A DNA stretch of 64,000 nucleotides, from the NCBI RefSeq assembly GCF_032118995.1, contig NC_092665.1, positions 6,133,501 to 6,197,500 on the forward strand, written 5' to 3'. Under the pieces are notes generated by a model. That model made no database searches, was not told the DNA's origin, and was given only the letters and a program-made list of their open reading frames with translations. The position numbers and the translations under genes are program-made. Shown here piece by piece: positions 21,890 to 34,374 of the stretch (position 1 is its first letter; every line of letters starts with the position of its first letter). This stretch comes from Asterias amurensis (Eukaryota > Echinodermata > Asteroidea > Forcipulatida > Asteriidae).

Positions 21890-22549
21890 CTGGCTGGGGC
21901 CTGGTGGTAGAAGATCCCCCTGAATTCTCTCGATGCTTAGAGGTTTAAATTTCGGAATCGATCCAGGCTTCTTACACAAACTTTGAAACTTCTAGTGCAT
22001 CCACAAACAACCAATTAATAGTCGGCAGTATTTATAGCTGATACATTAGAAACAAAAAGCTTCGTAGCACACACGCACGCCTATAGTGTGGATGAAAACG
22101 CATACACAACACACGGAGTAACATGGCGTAATCTTTGTTTACTCTCGTTGCTTCATGGGTATGACATCACCATTTTTTGACCGCGTTCATGACGTCCGCT
22201 GGTTTACAAATCCGCTTGGATTTCAGTGTTGGTTTAATAGCCGGGAACCAGTACAGGGCGGGAAATTTCAAATCCGAAGAATCGAGGTCAAATTTTTTCG
22301 GTCAAATTGTAGCAAAATTATTTGGAGAAAAACATGACCACAACAATGAATTGATAGCTGAACACAACATAAACAAGTTATGATAGTGATTTTAATGTAG
22401 GAGTACCGTTATAGTCCATCTTTAAACGCCTTGAACGAAGACTATTCTTCATGAAGCTTTTTCGCGCTCTATTGATAATATTTTAAAAAAGAAGTAAAAA
22501 AAAAAAAACGTGGAGCAAAAATAATGATTTTTTGAAATAATTATTTGAA

Positions 22550-24170
22550 TTTTTATTACTCAAGAATGGATGACGTCATCATGACCTAACTAACACATTA
22601 TTCCACTCCTAATGCATATCTAACTATGTGCGAAGTTTCAAGTTCATACGAGTTTGGGAAGTGTGCTTTTGTTCGAGGACAAGGGACGAAGAGAAGAAGA
22701 AGATGAAAATCTGGATTGTTTTATTGATTTGTTTGTACTAAAGTTTTGTTTAATCCAGCAGTTTTTTTTAGCAAGACCACTCCTAATTGCTTGGGCCTTA
22801 TGCTTTAACCATTCTGTTTTCTTTGAATGTTTTGTATTGTAACATCCATGTCTGTGCATGGAGGTAGAAATAGATTAGTTTACGTAACGTCCTTTCCTAC
22901 TAGAGAAAGTTTGAAAGGGCTTATGTTATTCCAGAGATTCTTTTTCTTCAAAATATTTAACTCAAAATAACTTGGATAGTTGTTTTAACAAATAATCAAA
23001 ACAATTGATGATTATGCTAAGTTCAAGAAGTAATAGATATCGTAATACTGACGTGAATTCCGTGGGCCCAAAACGCTCTTCACCCGGGTGGAGTGGTCGA
23101 TCGATGTAACGTCTCTATTCTTCTCGGTGTTTAACCAAAACATGACCAATGTTCGTCATTTTGTACTGTTGTTTTCTCACATAATTAAAAGTCCCATGAA
23201 TCACTGAAGTAGGTGGCCATCTCAGCGAAACTTCGTCTTCAATTCCACATTGACCACTAACATTTGAACAATTTGACGCCGAAGATTGAGAGGAAATCGT
23301 TTTCGCAGCGTTCTGCATAAATAGAGCTATACAGCTCTAAATAATGGAGCTATATAGCTCTATGCATATCACGCTATGGCACAGAGTACAATAAACTTGG
23401 CAGTATGCCACCAAATAAATGATGCCTAATAGTAATACACTACACGTGTACGACACACGTGTTACGCACAACCAATGGGGAAATTTCGTAGTTCTTTATA
23501 CATGAAATTATGAATTTTCAAACTCGATTTTGAACCAGAAGACGAGATCAAAATGGGATCATGTCTGCGAGGCATTTACGGAGTTTTTAACGAACTTTCC
23601 GATGATGTGTCGATTGTAACAACCCATCATGTAGATCAAAAGTTATGATTTTTTTAAATAATAAACTTTGAAAATTCATAACTCAAGAATTGATGACGTC
23701 ATCGTGACGTAACTCAAACGGATTCTTCTCCTGATAAATATATAACTATGTGTGAATTTAGAAGTTCATACAGGTTTGGGAAGTGTGCTTTTGTTAGAGG
23801 GCAAGGGACGGAGATGTATTTTTGAAGAAAAATATACAATTGCAAACTTTGATCTTCCGGTACGAACGGAAGGAGGGGTCATACGATTTTGACGTTAACT
23901 TTTCAAATGTAGTCCCAGTCTTGATCTATCAGATGCGTAATTATGAATATCATAACTGTAAAATTCGAAGACATATAGCGAGAAGCAAATGGTCACTTTT
24001 TGAACCTAAAAACCTTGTAATTCGACACCTGATGACGTCATCATGACGAAACTAAAACGGTTTCATCTACTAATAAATATCTAACTATGTGTGAAGTTTC
24101 AAGTTTATGTGAGTTTAGCAAGTATGTCTTTGTTAGCGGACAAAAACCACGGAGAAGAAGACGAAGTAAA
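22550..24170 (+). repeat. Diverged relatives of the downstream 1-kb repeat
   Basis: At 22560-22690, 23680-23815 and 24025-24150 the same order recurs: a TGACGTCATC block, CTAACTATGTG(C/T)GAA, TTTCAAGTTCATA, and GGACAAGGGACG or a variant. These look like older copies of the family amplified at 24174-30458. A 67-codon minus-strand frame at 23115-23318 between them is unassigned. Confidence 0.75.
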
Positions 24171-24173
24171 AAA

Positions 24174-26230
24174 CTAGAAATTGAGAGTTTGTGTACAAAC
24201 TCAGGGTGTTCGGGTGAATGGTCAAATGAGGTCACGTTGTGTACAACATTTGTAGAACATTACAAGAGGTTTCATGTAGTGAAAGAATCTTGTACGTAGC
24301 GTTTGTGGTTCTCAAGATATGAATTTTTCAATTATTTACCGTTTATTTAACTTAATGACGTCATCGATGATGTCATCATTCCAAAAAAAGTTTTGGTTTC
24401 GTCTGCACACTAAGGTTTATGTTCATGGTAAGTTTCAAGTTCATACAAGCGTTAGTTTTGTTCAACAAGTTCATAGTAGTTTAACATTTTGTTCAAAATC
24501 GCACGAAGAAAGATGAGGCGAATCCCAGCGTAGTGGAATTTGAATTACGCGCGCCTTCAACGGAGTCTGCATGTGTATACACAACCCGTAATGCCCACAG
24601 CCACGCAGTGCTGTTTTGTCGTAGAGCATGGATACAATGTAGGCCTACATGAACTACACGCACACACACCCACACACCCACAATACAATAGTAGCATTCA
24701 CATACATGAATGGCGATACTATCTGGTTTCTACGCGTAATGAATGGAGGTCAACACAAACGCGCGCTTTTACGACCAGAAGGCAAAATTCAACTGGCATT
24801 ATGTTTGTGCAAAAGTTTGAGCAGGATAACTGATCTTCAAACTGATATTCAAATTTTGCGAATATGATATATAGTTCTTGAGATATGAACTTTTGAAATT
24901 TTGAACTTCCTGTTTCAACCGGAAGTAAAAGTCACATGAGGTCACGTTGTGCACGACTTTTGTAGCTAATTACAAGACCTTTTATATGCACCAAATATCT
25001 TGTGTGTGGCATTTGTAGTTCTCAAGATATGAACTCTCCAATTTTTAGCGTTTTTTTGAACGTAATGACGTCATCAATGACGTCATCATTCCAAAAATGT
25101 TGCTGTTTCGTCTACTCATTAAGATCAATATATATGGTAAGTTTCAGGTTCATACAAGCTTTAGTTTTTGCGAAAATCGCGCGAGAACGTTCGAGGAGAA
25201 GAACACGCAGAAAAAAAAAAAAAACTAGAAATTGAGAGTTTGTGTACAAACTCAGGGTGTTCGGGTGAATGGTCAAATGAGGTCACGTTGTGTACAACAT
25301 TTGTAGAACATTACAAGAGGTTTCATGTAGTGAAAGAATCTTGTACGTAGCGTTTGTGGTTCTCAAGATATGAATTTTTCAATTATTTACCGTTTATTTA
25401 ACGTAATGACGTCATCAATGACGTCATCATTCCAAAAAAGTTGCGGGTTCATCTACTCATGAAAGTTCATGTTTATGATAAGTTTCAAGTTCATAGTAGT
25501 TTAACATTTTGTTCAAAATCGCACGAAGAAAGATGAGGCGAATCCCAGCGTAGTGGAATTTGAATTACGCGCGCCTTCAACGGAGTCTGCATGTGTATAC
25601 ACAACCCGTAATGCCCACAGCCACGCAGTGCTGTTTTGTCGTAGAGCATGGATACAATGTAGGCCTACATGAACTACACGCACACACACCCACACACCCA
25701 CAATACAATAGTAGCATTCACATACATGAATAGCGATACTATCTGGTTTCTACGCGTAATGAATGGAGGTCAACACAAACGCGCGCTTTTACGACCAGAA
25801 GGCAAAATTCAACTGGCATTATGTTTGTGCAAAAGTTTGAGCAGGATAACTGATCTTCAAACTGATATTCAAATTTTGCGAATATGATATATAGTTCTTG
25901 AGATATAAACTTTTGAAATTTTGAACTTCCGGTTTCAACCGGAAGTAAAAGTCACATGAGGTCACGTTGTGCACGACTTTTGTAGCTAATTACAAGACCT
26001 TTTATATGCACTAAATATCTTGTGTGTGGCATTTGTAGTTCTCAAGATATGAACTCTCCAATTTTTAGCGTTTTTTTGAACGTAATGACGTCATCAATGA
26101 CGTCATCATTCCAAAAATGTTGCTGTTTCGTCTACTCATTAAGATCAATATATATAGTAAGTTTCAGGTTCATACAAGCTTTAGTTTTTGCGAAAATCGC
26201 GCGAGAACGTTCGAGGAGAAGAACACGCAG

Positions 26231-26267
<37 letters not shown>

Positions 26268-29200
26268 AGAACAATAACAATAGTTGTTCGGCTGGTGGCC
26301 GAACACCTAACTAGAAATTGAGAGTTTGTGTACAAACTCAGGGTGTTCGGGTGAATGGTCAAATGAGGTCACGTTGTGTACAACATTTGTAGAACATTAC
26401 AAGAGGTTTCATGACGTGAAAGAATCTTGTACGTAGCGTTTGTGGTTCTCAAGATATGAATTTTTCAATTATTTACCGTTTATTTAACGTAATGACGTCA
26501 TCAATGACGTCATCATTCCAAAAAAGTTGCGGGTTCATCTACTCATGAAGGTTCATGTTTATGATAAGTTTCAAGTTCATAGTAGTTTAACATTTTGTTC
26601 AAAATCGCATGAAGAAAGATGAGGCGAATCCCAGCGTAGTGGAATTTGAATTACGCGCGCCTTCAACGGAGTCTGCATGTGTATACACAACCCGTAATGC
26701 CCACAGCCACGCAGTGCTGTTTTGTCGTAGAGCATGGATACAATGTAGGCCTACATGAACTACACGCACACACACCCACACACCCACAATACAATAGTAG
26801 CATTCACATACATGAATGGCGATACTATCTGATTTCTACGCGTAATGAATGGAGGTCAACACAAACGCGCGCTTTTACGACCAGAAGGCAAAATTCAACT
26901 GGCATTATGTTTGTGCAAAAGTTTGAGCAGGATAACTGATCTTCAAACTGATATTCAAATTTTGCGAATATGATATATAGTTCTTGAGATATGAACTTTT
27001 GAAATTTTGAACTTCCTGTTTCAACCGGAAGTAAAAGTCACATGAGGTCACGTTGTGCACGACTTTTGTAGCTAATTACAAGACCTTTTATATGCACCAA
27101 ATATCTTGTGTGTGGCATTTGTAGTTCTCAAGATATGAACTCTCCAATTTTTAGCGTTTTTTTGAACGTAATGACGTCATCAATGACGTCATCATTCCAA
27201 AAATGTTGCTGTTTCGTCTACTCATTAAGATCAATATATATGGTAAGTTTCAGGTTCATACAAGCTTTAGTTTTTGCGAAAATCGCGCGAGAACGTTCGA
27301 GGAGAAGAACACGCAGAAACTAGAAATTGAGAGTTTGTGTACAAACTCAGGGTGTTCGGGTAAATGGTCAAATGAGGTCACGTTGTGTACAACATTTGTA
27401 GAACATTACAAGAGGTTTCATGTAGTGAAAGAATCTTGTACGTAGCGTTTGTGGTTCTCAAGATATGAATTTTTCAATTATTTACCGTTTATTTAACGTA
27501 ATGACGTCATCAATGATGTCATCATTCCAAAAAAGTTGCGGGTTCATCTACTCATGAAGGTTGATGTTTATGATAAGTTTCAAGTTCATAGTAGTTTAAC
27601 ATTTTGTTCAAAATCGCACGAAGAAAGATGAGGCGAATCCCAGCGTAGTGGAATTTGAATTACGCGCGCCTTCAACGGAGTCTGCATGTGTATACACAAC
27701 CCGTAATGCCCACAGCCACGCAGTGCTGTATTGTCGTAGAGCATGGATACAATGTAGGCCTACATGAACTACACGCACACACACCCACACACCCACAATA
27801 CAATAGTAGCATTCACATACATGAATGGCGATACTATCTGGTTTCTACGCGTAATGAATGGAGGTCAACACAAACGCGCGCTTTTACGACCAGAAGGCAA
27901 AATTCAACTGGCATTATGTTTGTGCAAAAGTTTGAGCAGGATAACTGATCTTCAAACTGATATTCAAATTTTGCGAATATGATATATAGTTCTTGAGATA
28001 TGAACTTTTGAAATTTTGTACTTCCGGTTTCAACCGGAAGTAAAAGTCACATGAGGTCACGTTGTGCACGACTTTTGTAGCTAATTACAAGACCTTTTAT
28101 ATGCACCAAATATCTTGTGTGTGGCATTTGTAGTTCTCAAGATATGAACTCTCCAATTTTTAGCGGTTTTTTGAACGTAATGACGTCATCAATGACGTCA
28201 TCATTCCAAAAATGTTGCTGTTTCGTCTACTCATTAAGATCAATATATATGGTAAGTTTCAGGTTCATACAAGCTTTAGTTTTTGCGAAAATCGCGCGAG
28301 AACGTTCGAGGAGAAGAACACGAAGAAACTAGAAATTGAGAGTTTGTGTACAAACTCAGGGTGTTCGGGTGAATGGTCAAATGAGGTCACGTTGTGTACA
28401 ACATTTGTAGAACATTACAAGAGGTTTCATGTAGTGAAAGAATCTTGTACGTAGCGTTTGAGGTTCTCAAGATATGAATTTTTCAATTATTTACCGTTTA
28501 TTTAACTTAATGACGTCATCGATGATGTCATCATTCCAAAAAAAGTTTTGGTTTCGTCTGCACACTAAGGTTTATGTTCATGGTAAGTTTCAAGTTCATA
28601 CAAGCGTTAGTTTTGTTCAACAAGTTCATAGTAGTTTAACATTTTGTTCAAAATCGCACGAAGAAAGATGAGGCGAATCCCAGCGTAGTGGAATTTGAAT
28701 TACGCGCGCCTTCAACGGAGTCTGCATGTGTATACACAACCCGTAATGCCCACAGCCACGCAGTGCTGTTTTGTCGTAGAGCATGGATACAATGTAGGCC
28801 TACATGAACTACACGCACACACACCCACACACCCACACACAATAGTAGCATTCACATACATGAATGGCGATACTATCTGGTTTCTACGCGTAATGAATGG
28901 AGGTCAACACAAACGCGCGCTTTTACGACCAGAAGGCAAAATTCAACTGGCATTATGTTTGTGCAAAAGTTTGAGCAGGATAACTGATCTTCAAACTGAT
29001 ATTCAAATTTTGCGAATATTATACATGGTTCTTGAGATATGAACTTTTGAAATTTTGAACTTCCTGTTTCAACCGGAAGTAAAAATCACATGAGGTCACG
29101 TTGTGCACGACTTTTGTAGCTAATTACAAGACCTTTTATATGCACCAAATATCTTGTGTGTGGCATTTGTAGTTCTCAAGATATGAACTCTCCAATTTTT

Positions 29201-29364
29201 AGCGTTTTTTTGAACGTAATGACGTCATCAATGACGTCATCATTCCAAAAATGTTGCTGTTTCGTCTACTCATTAAGATCAATATATATGGTAAGTTTCA
29301 GGTTCATACAAGCTTTAGTTTTTGCGAAAATCGCGCGAGAACGTTCGAGGAGAAGAACACGCAG

Positions 29365-29398
<34 letters not shown>

Positions 29399-30458
29399 AG
29401 AACAATAACAATAGTTGTTCGGCTGGTGGCCGAACACCTAAAAAAAAAAAAACTAGAAATTGAGAGTTTGTGTACAAACTCAGGGTGTTCGGGTGAATGG
29501 TCAAATGAGGTCACGTTGTGTACAACATTTGTAGAACATTACAAGAGGTTTCATGTAGTGAAAGAATCTTGTACGTAGCGTTTGTGGTTCTCAAGATATG
29601 AATTTTTCAATTATTTACTGTTTATTTAACGTAATGACGTCATCGATGACGTCATCATTCCAAAATAGTTGCGGGTTCATCTACTCATGAAGGTTCATGT
29701 TTATGATAAGTTTCAAGTTCATAGTAGTTTAACATTTTGTTCAAAATCGCACGAAGAAAGATGAGGCGAATCCCAGCGTAGTGGAATTTGAATTACGCGC
29801 GCCTTCAACGGAGTCTGCATGTGTATACACAACCCGTAATGCCCACAGCCACGCAGTGCTGTTTTGTCGTAGAGCATGGATACAATGTAGGCCTACATGA
29901 ACTACACGCACACACACCCACACACCCACAATACAATAGTAGCATTCACATACATGAATGGCGATACTATCTGGTTTCTACGCGTAATGAATGGAGGTCA
30001 ACACAAACGCGCGCTTTTACGACCAGAAGGCAAAATTCAACTGGCATTATGTTTGTGCAAAAGTTTGAGCAGGATAATTGATCTTCAAACTGATATTCAA
30101 ATTTTGCGAATATGATATATAGTTCTTGAGATATGAACTTTTGAAATTTTGTACTTCCGGTTTCAACCGGAAGTAAAAGTCACATGAGGTCACGTTGTGC
30201 ACGACTTTTGTAGCTAATTACAAGACCTTTTATATGCACCAAATATCTTGTGTGTGGCATTTGTAGTTCTCAAGATATGAACTCTCCAATTTTTAGCGTT
30301 TTTTTGAACGTAATGACGTCATCAATGACGTCATCATTCCAAAAATGTTGCTGTTTCGTCTACTCATTAAGATCAATATATATGGTAAGTTTCAGGTTCA
30401 TACAAGCTTTAGTTTTTGCGAAAATCGCGCGAGAACGTTCGAGGAGAAGAACACGCAG
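24174..30458 (+). repeat. Six tandem units of about 1.0-1.1 kb
   Basis: Units start at CTAGAAATTGAGAGTTTGTG at 24174, 25225, 26311, 27320, 28329 and 29453. Most end in GAACACGCAG and a variable A-run. Each unit has two related halves, both with GTTCTCAAGATATGAA followed by paired TGACGTCA palindromes, plus a (CA)n tract. Unit identity is high, so amplification is recent. Some units carry a hairpin GTTCGGCTGGTGGCCGAAC at the A-run. All open frames in it recur identically and look non-coding. Helitron-like tandem amplification is one possible origin (CTAG next to a hairpin), not shown. Confidence 0.92.
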
Positions 30459-30589
30459 AAAAAAAAAAAAACAAAAAAAAAAAAAAAACAGAACAATAAC
30501 AATAGTTGTTCGGCTGGTGGCCGAACACCTAAAAAAAAAAAAAAAAAAACAGAACAATAACAATAGTTGTTCGGCTGGTGGCCGAACAC

Positions 30590-30627
<38 letters not shown>

Positions 30628-30998
30628 AAAACAATAACAATAGTTGTCCGGCTGGTGGCCGAACACCTAAAAAAAAAAAAAAAAAAAAAAAACAGAACAA
30701 TAACAATAGTTGTTCGGCTGGTGGCCGAACACCTAAAAAAAAAAAAGAAAAAAAAAAAAAAAAAAAAAAACGAACAAAAACAAGAGGTCTTCGGACTCGA
30801 GTCCGAACACCTAAAAAAAAATACGAACAAAAACAAGAGGTCTTCGGACTCGAGTCCGAACACCTAAGAAGAAGAAGTATGAAGAAAAAGGAAAAAAAAA
30901 CGAACAAAAATAAGAGGTGTTCCGGGCTGTTGGCCCGAACACCTAAAAAACCGAGCAAAAATAAGAGGTGTTCGGGTTCAATACCCGAACACCTAAAA
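30459..30998 (+). repeat. Array of poly(A)-separated perfect hairpins
   Basis: Eight or more units each consist of an A-run, AACAATAACAATAG or AACAAAAACAAGAG, a hairpin and CCT. The stems differ: GTTCGGC/GCCGAAC, TTCGGACT/AGTCCGAA, TTCCGGGC/GCCCGAA and TGTTCGGGT/ACCCGAACA. The last is AGGTGTTCGGGT-TCAAT-ACCCGAACACCT-like with a 12-bp stem. The array is bordered by the 1-kb repeat on the left and a SINE on the right. Lysine- and phenylalanine-rich frames across it are artefacts. Confidence 0.92.
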
Positions 30999-30999
30999 G

Positions 31000-31180
31000 A
31001 AACCATCTCTGCCCTCACAGGTCCCCATTTGCCCCTTGGTGGAGAGAAGCAATAATAGTTCAGTGTCTTGCTCAGGGACACCAGTGTCACGACTGGGAAT
31101 CGAACACACACTCTGCTGAACACAAAATCAGCAGAGCTTGAATTCGGTGCTCTTAACCGCTCGGCCACGACACCCCCACA
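31000..31180 (-). mobile_element. tRNA-derived SINE
   Basis: On the minus strand the sequence starts GTGGGGGTGTCGTGGCCGAG. The A-box (TGGCCGAGCGGTTAAGA) is at about 31151-31167 and the B-box (GTTCGATTCCC) at 31095-31105. This resembles a class II (Leu/Ser) tRNA with a disrupted anticodon arm. It is followed by the SINE-type body CCCTGAGCAAGACACTGAAC and CTTCTCTCCACCAAGGGGC. It is not a functional tRNA gene. Confidence 0.88.
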
Positions 31181-31494
31181 AACCAGCAAACAAACACTAG
31201 TGAAATGACATGCTGGGCGACAAAGTGCACATTATCAATGTAGCTCAGGCTCAAATGTGATAACAGTTTATTTAATAATTGTAACATTATTTTCAAGGTG
31301 AATTTGTTTTATGTAACTTTGATTGTGATGTCAGATTGTAGGTTTGGATTTTAGCAGTAGTAGGCCTATATGGGTCAAATAACTGTAATTGCTTTGTTCA
31401 TTACATGAAATACATTGACGGGTTCCATCAGTTTGGCATCATGGTGTTTTTTGTATGGTTTAATTAACATGTACTGATTAACCCTAGCTATCAC

Positions 31495-32345
31495 TTGGTC
31501 CCAGCAGCCAGGCTATCCAGGAACATGGTCAGATTCTTGCCAACGAAGTACGTCATGCGTGCAGTGTATTTCTATGTTGCAGTGTGAGTGTGATGCATGG
31601 TGGGACTAAGCATTTTCGGGATAGACCAATGAGCGTGCTTGATACGTTTGGCCACCCCAGCCCCTTTGGTTAAAGACAGTGGACACTATTGGTAATCACT
31701 CAAAATAATTATTAGCATAAAACATACTTGGTAACGAGTAATGCGGAGCTGTTGGTAGTATAAAACATTGAGAGAAACGGCTCCCTCTCTGAAGTAACGT
31801 AGTTTTCGAGAAAGAAGTATTTTTCCACGAGACCTCAGACTTAGAATTTGAGGTATCGAAATCAAGCATCCGAAAGCACACAGCTAATTCGTGCGACAAG
31901 GGTTTATTTTTCTTTCATTATTGTCTCGCAACCGCTACGACCAATTTAGCTCAAATTTCCAAAGGTTTGTTATTTTATGCATAATATGTTGAGATACACC
32001 AAAAATGCGAAGACTGGTCTTTTACAATTACCACCAGTGACTTCAGGGTCTTTAAAGGCAAGCGCTGGGGACGAGTGAATGCCCTATTATGTTGATAACG
32101 ATCAGGACCAATGGACTCTGCCTGGTTCGCTCGTCCCCAGCGCCTTGCTTTAACCAAAGGCGCTGTGGGATGGGCAAACGTATCATCACTGTCATTGGTT
32201 TAATAATGCGCAGTCCCATCATGCATCACACTCACGCTGCACCATATTTCTATGCACTGTACGCATGACGTACTTTCTGAACAAGAATCTGTGCAAGCGA
32301 TTAGCCCATCCCAGCAGTCCTGGATAGACTGGCCGCTGGGGCCGA
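31495..32345. mobile_element. Foldback element interrupted by a MITE
   Basis: The left arm (31495-31669, e.g. GTACGTCATGCGTGCAGTG, GTGAGTGTGATGCATG) pairs with about 32150-32340 read in reverse. The inner part CAAGCGCTGGGGACGAG (32058-32078) pairs with CTCGTCCCCAGCGCCTTG (32130-32150). The 31674-32051 MITE splits the left arm at TTAA. Confidence 0.88.
31674..32051 (-). mobile_element. TTAA-type MITE, complete with target duplication
   Basis: TTAA at 31670-31673 and 32052-32055 flanks a full family copy in minus orientation, starting AGACAGTGGACACTATTGG. The 67-codon frame inside is an artefact. Confidence 0.92.
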
Positions 32346-32889
32346 GTGAATCTACCTGGTAGGGCAAACTTCGTCAGCCCTATTACAAAACAATGTTTTG
32401 CCCGGAGGTAACAACCCGCATACAACCGACCACGAGATCAATGTAAACGTACATATCATTTGCCACTGGGAACGATGTTGTATTTAAGCTGACGTGTTCG
32501 AGGTCACGGATTGCTGATGTGCACAACATGATAGGGATTTTCCATTACATGTACTGTTGAACGCAAAAACGGTGAAGGCGCTCATTTTCGTTACATTGCT
32601 CGGTGTGTTAATTTTGATAGAACAATCTACGTAATTGCTCGCGTAATGTGCAAATTGCAGCCTGGGGTTGCGCTTGCTGTCGGAATAGATCACGAAGGGC
32701 TAACACAAAATTGGGTATGTAAGTTCAATGGTTCAAAGTGGATGTTTGTACCTCCATGTATGAAATAGGGTTCGGCTGGATCTTAACAAAACAAAACTAT
32801 TTCTGACGTGATATTGCTAAAAACCTGTAGATGAAAGTTTTTTAGTCATGAATCATCCCTGATAAATTGAAGACTGGGTTGTCAATAAC

Positions 32890-33105
32890 AACTCACTTGG
32901 CAGGTGTTATACTTATATGTATCTTTTTTATACTTATGCGCAAAATAATAAACCTGTGAACACTTGAACTCAATTGGTCGTCGAAGTTGTGAGATAAAAA
33001 TGGAAAAAACACTTGTCACACTGAGTTGTGTGCTTTCAGATGCTTGATTTCGGGACCTCAAAATCTAATTATGAGGTCTAGATATCAAATTCGAATGTTT
33101 GTGGA
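32890..33105 (+). mobile_element. TTAA-type MITE fragment
   Basis: Family blocks ATGCGCAAAATAATAAACCT, TGAACTCAATTGGTCGTCG and GTTGTGTGCTTTCAGATGC are present. Both ends are lost. Confidence 0.8.
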
Positions 33106-33109
33106 AATG

Positions 33110-33600
33110 TGCTTAGTCAGTCACTGCGCACCGTGCGGAAAAGTCCTTTATTTCATTTGCGGCATATGCAAGACAGTCGCAGTTTTGCATATATAATGAG
33201 CTTGGAGGGCACATTTTCAAAAAATCATATCGTGAAAACCCAGCCATGTAAAAATACAACAACGTAACAGTATGAATGAGGAATGCTTAATTGTAATGAC
33301 AAAAACCATAGGTGAATTTTTAATTGTTCAGAAATAAGGAATTTTGGACTATAAAAATGATCATCGTTGTACAAAAATAACGGTCTCCGAAAAAGTCCCT
33401 TTTGTAGCATTTAACGAAATCGTGCAGACAAACCTTAATCATGTGTGTTCAGGTACATTATTCATCTACTCAACCGCTACTGTCGTTGTTTCTGACTCCA
33501 CTCGAAACAGTCGGGGGCACCCTAAGTATCCGTCGCCGTCAGAGCGAACTTTCTCGGTAAAAAAATCCGCCATTACTCAATGGTATAATGTGAGCCCGAA
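33110..33600 (+). repeat. Segment sharing a block with 35980-36060
   Basis: CTCGAAACAGTCGGGGGCAC followed by CCTAAGT occurs at about 33501-33527 and again at about 36028-36054 in the same orientation. The 138-codon open frame across 33344-33760 has no recognised domain and is not called a gene. Confidence 0.5.
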
Positions 33601-33764
33601 CGTGATTGGTCAGAATGTGCATCAAGCGTGCCAACTGACTAATCAGCTTCTACGTAACAAAACGCAAGGCACCTTTGGTTTGGCATTATTCCTTGCTCAT
33701 GTCATGCAATCACGGGGGCTTGTTTTGACAACAAAGGGGTGCCCGACTATTATTCGTTAGTATG

Positions 33765-34370
33765 GCGTTTGGCCGGGTTTAGCTTCAGTTATTATCTGAT
33801 CTGTATCTTTACGTCTACGAAACCAAAACTGGCATAAACGCAACGGATAATTGCTATTCAGTGCCAAAATATGATGGCCTTCCAACCCAATGCTATGAAT
33901 CCAAGTATATTTGAGTTTTTAAAAGAAGTCCTTCTTTGTATTATATTGATTAAAATAAAATTAAAAAGGGTTCAAAACTCATTTGTTGTTTTCTTTTAAC
34001 CAATAAAATATGTTCAATTCCTGACCCTGGCCTTCTCCCTATTTATTAACTGTGAAATCTCAACTAAAAGCTGGAAAGTTTGGTCAGCTTCAAATTAAAT
34101 ATATTCAATATACAACACACAGTAATAAACCAGATGACAAATCTTTTAACTTTGTTAATTTTACAAAACATTTATTTTAAAGTCCCTTTCAGCTGCTTAC
34201 ATAAAATAACAACGACATTTTGATGCGTTTCTGCACACACGACAAGTTGAAAAAAACTTTAGTGACCACAGCAAAATACAAATTAAAAATTACTTGGGAA
34301 AGTACCTTGGTATATAAACATAAATTAAATAGAAATATCAGTTTTGTTCAGTTTACAAAAATATCTTGTG
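33765..34370. other. No gene recognised
   Basis: AT-rich sequence without a visible repeat border, coding match or RNA gene. Confidence 0.5.
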
Positions 34371-34374
34371 AGGG

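Larger units (their letters stand above)
17594..22421. mobile_element. 4.8-kb DNA element with TTAA target duplication
   Basis: The left end is TTAA-AGATGGACTATAAC (TTAA at 17590-17593) and the right end is GTTATAGTCCATCT-TTAA (TTAA at 22422-22425). TTAA duplication and inverted ends are features of Kolobok and piggyBac elements. Inside are exon-like remnants on the plus strand near the left end (17943-18166, 18718-18940) and on the minus strand near the right end (21773-21889, 20937-21050). There is also a palindrome at 18955-19098 and a tandem 350-bp repeat. No transposase core was recognised, so the superfamily is open. Confidence 0.75.

Noticed and set aside
24493-30081. Recurring 62-97-codon frames in each 1-kb unit
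   Set aside because: Conservation follows from recent tandem copying of the whole unit, and overlapping frames on both strands are equally preserved, so there is no sign of coding selection.
31090-31170. tRNA gene (Leu/Ser type)
   Set aside because: A and B boxes are present but the anticodon arm is disrupted and a SINE body follows; it is a SINE head.
29156-31189. Lysine-rich and phenylalanine-rich frames of 140-205 codons
   Set aside because: They read through A-runs and hairpins of the tandem array and into a SINE; no family match.
33344-33760. 138-codon open frame as a gene
   Set aside because: No recognised domain and no splice context; part of it is a block repeated near 36028.
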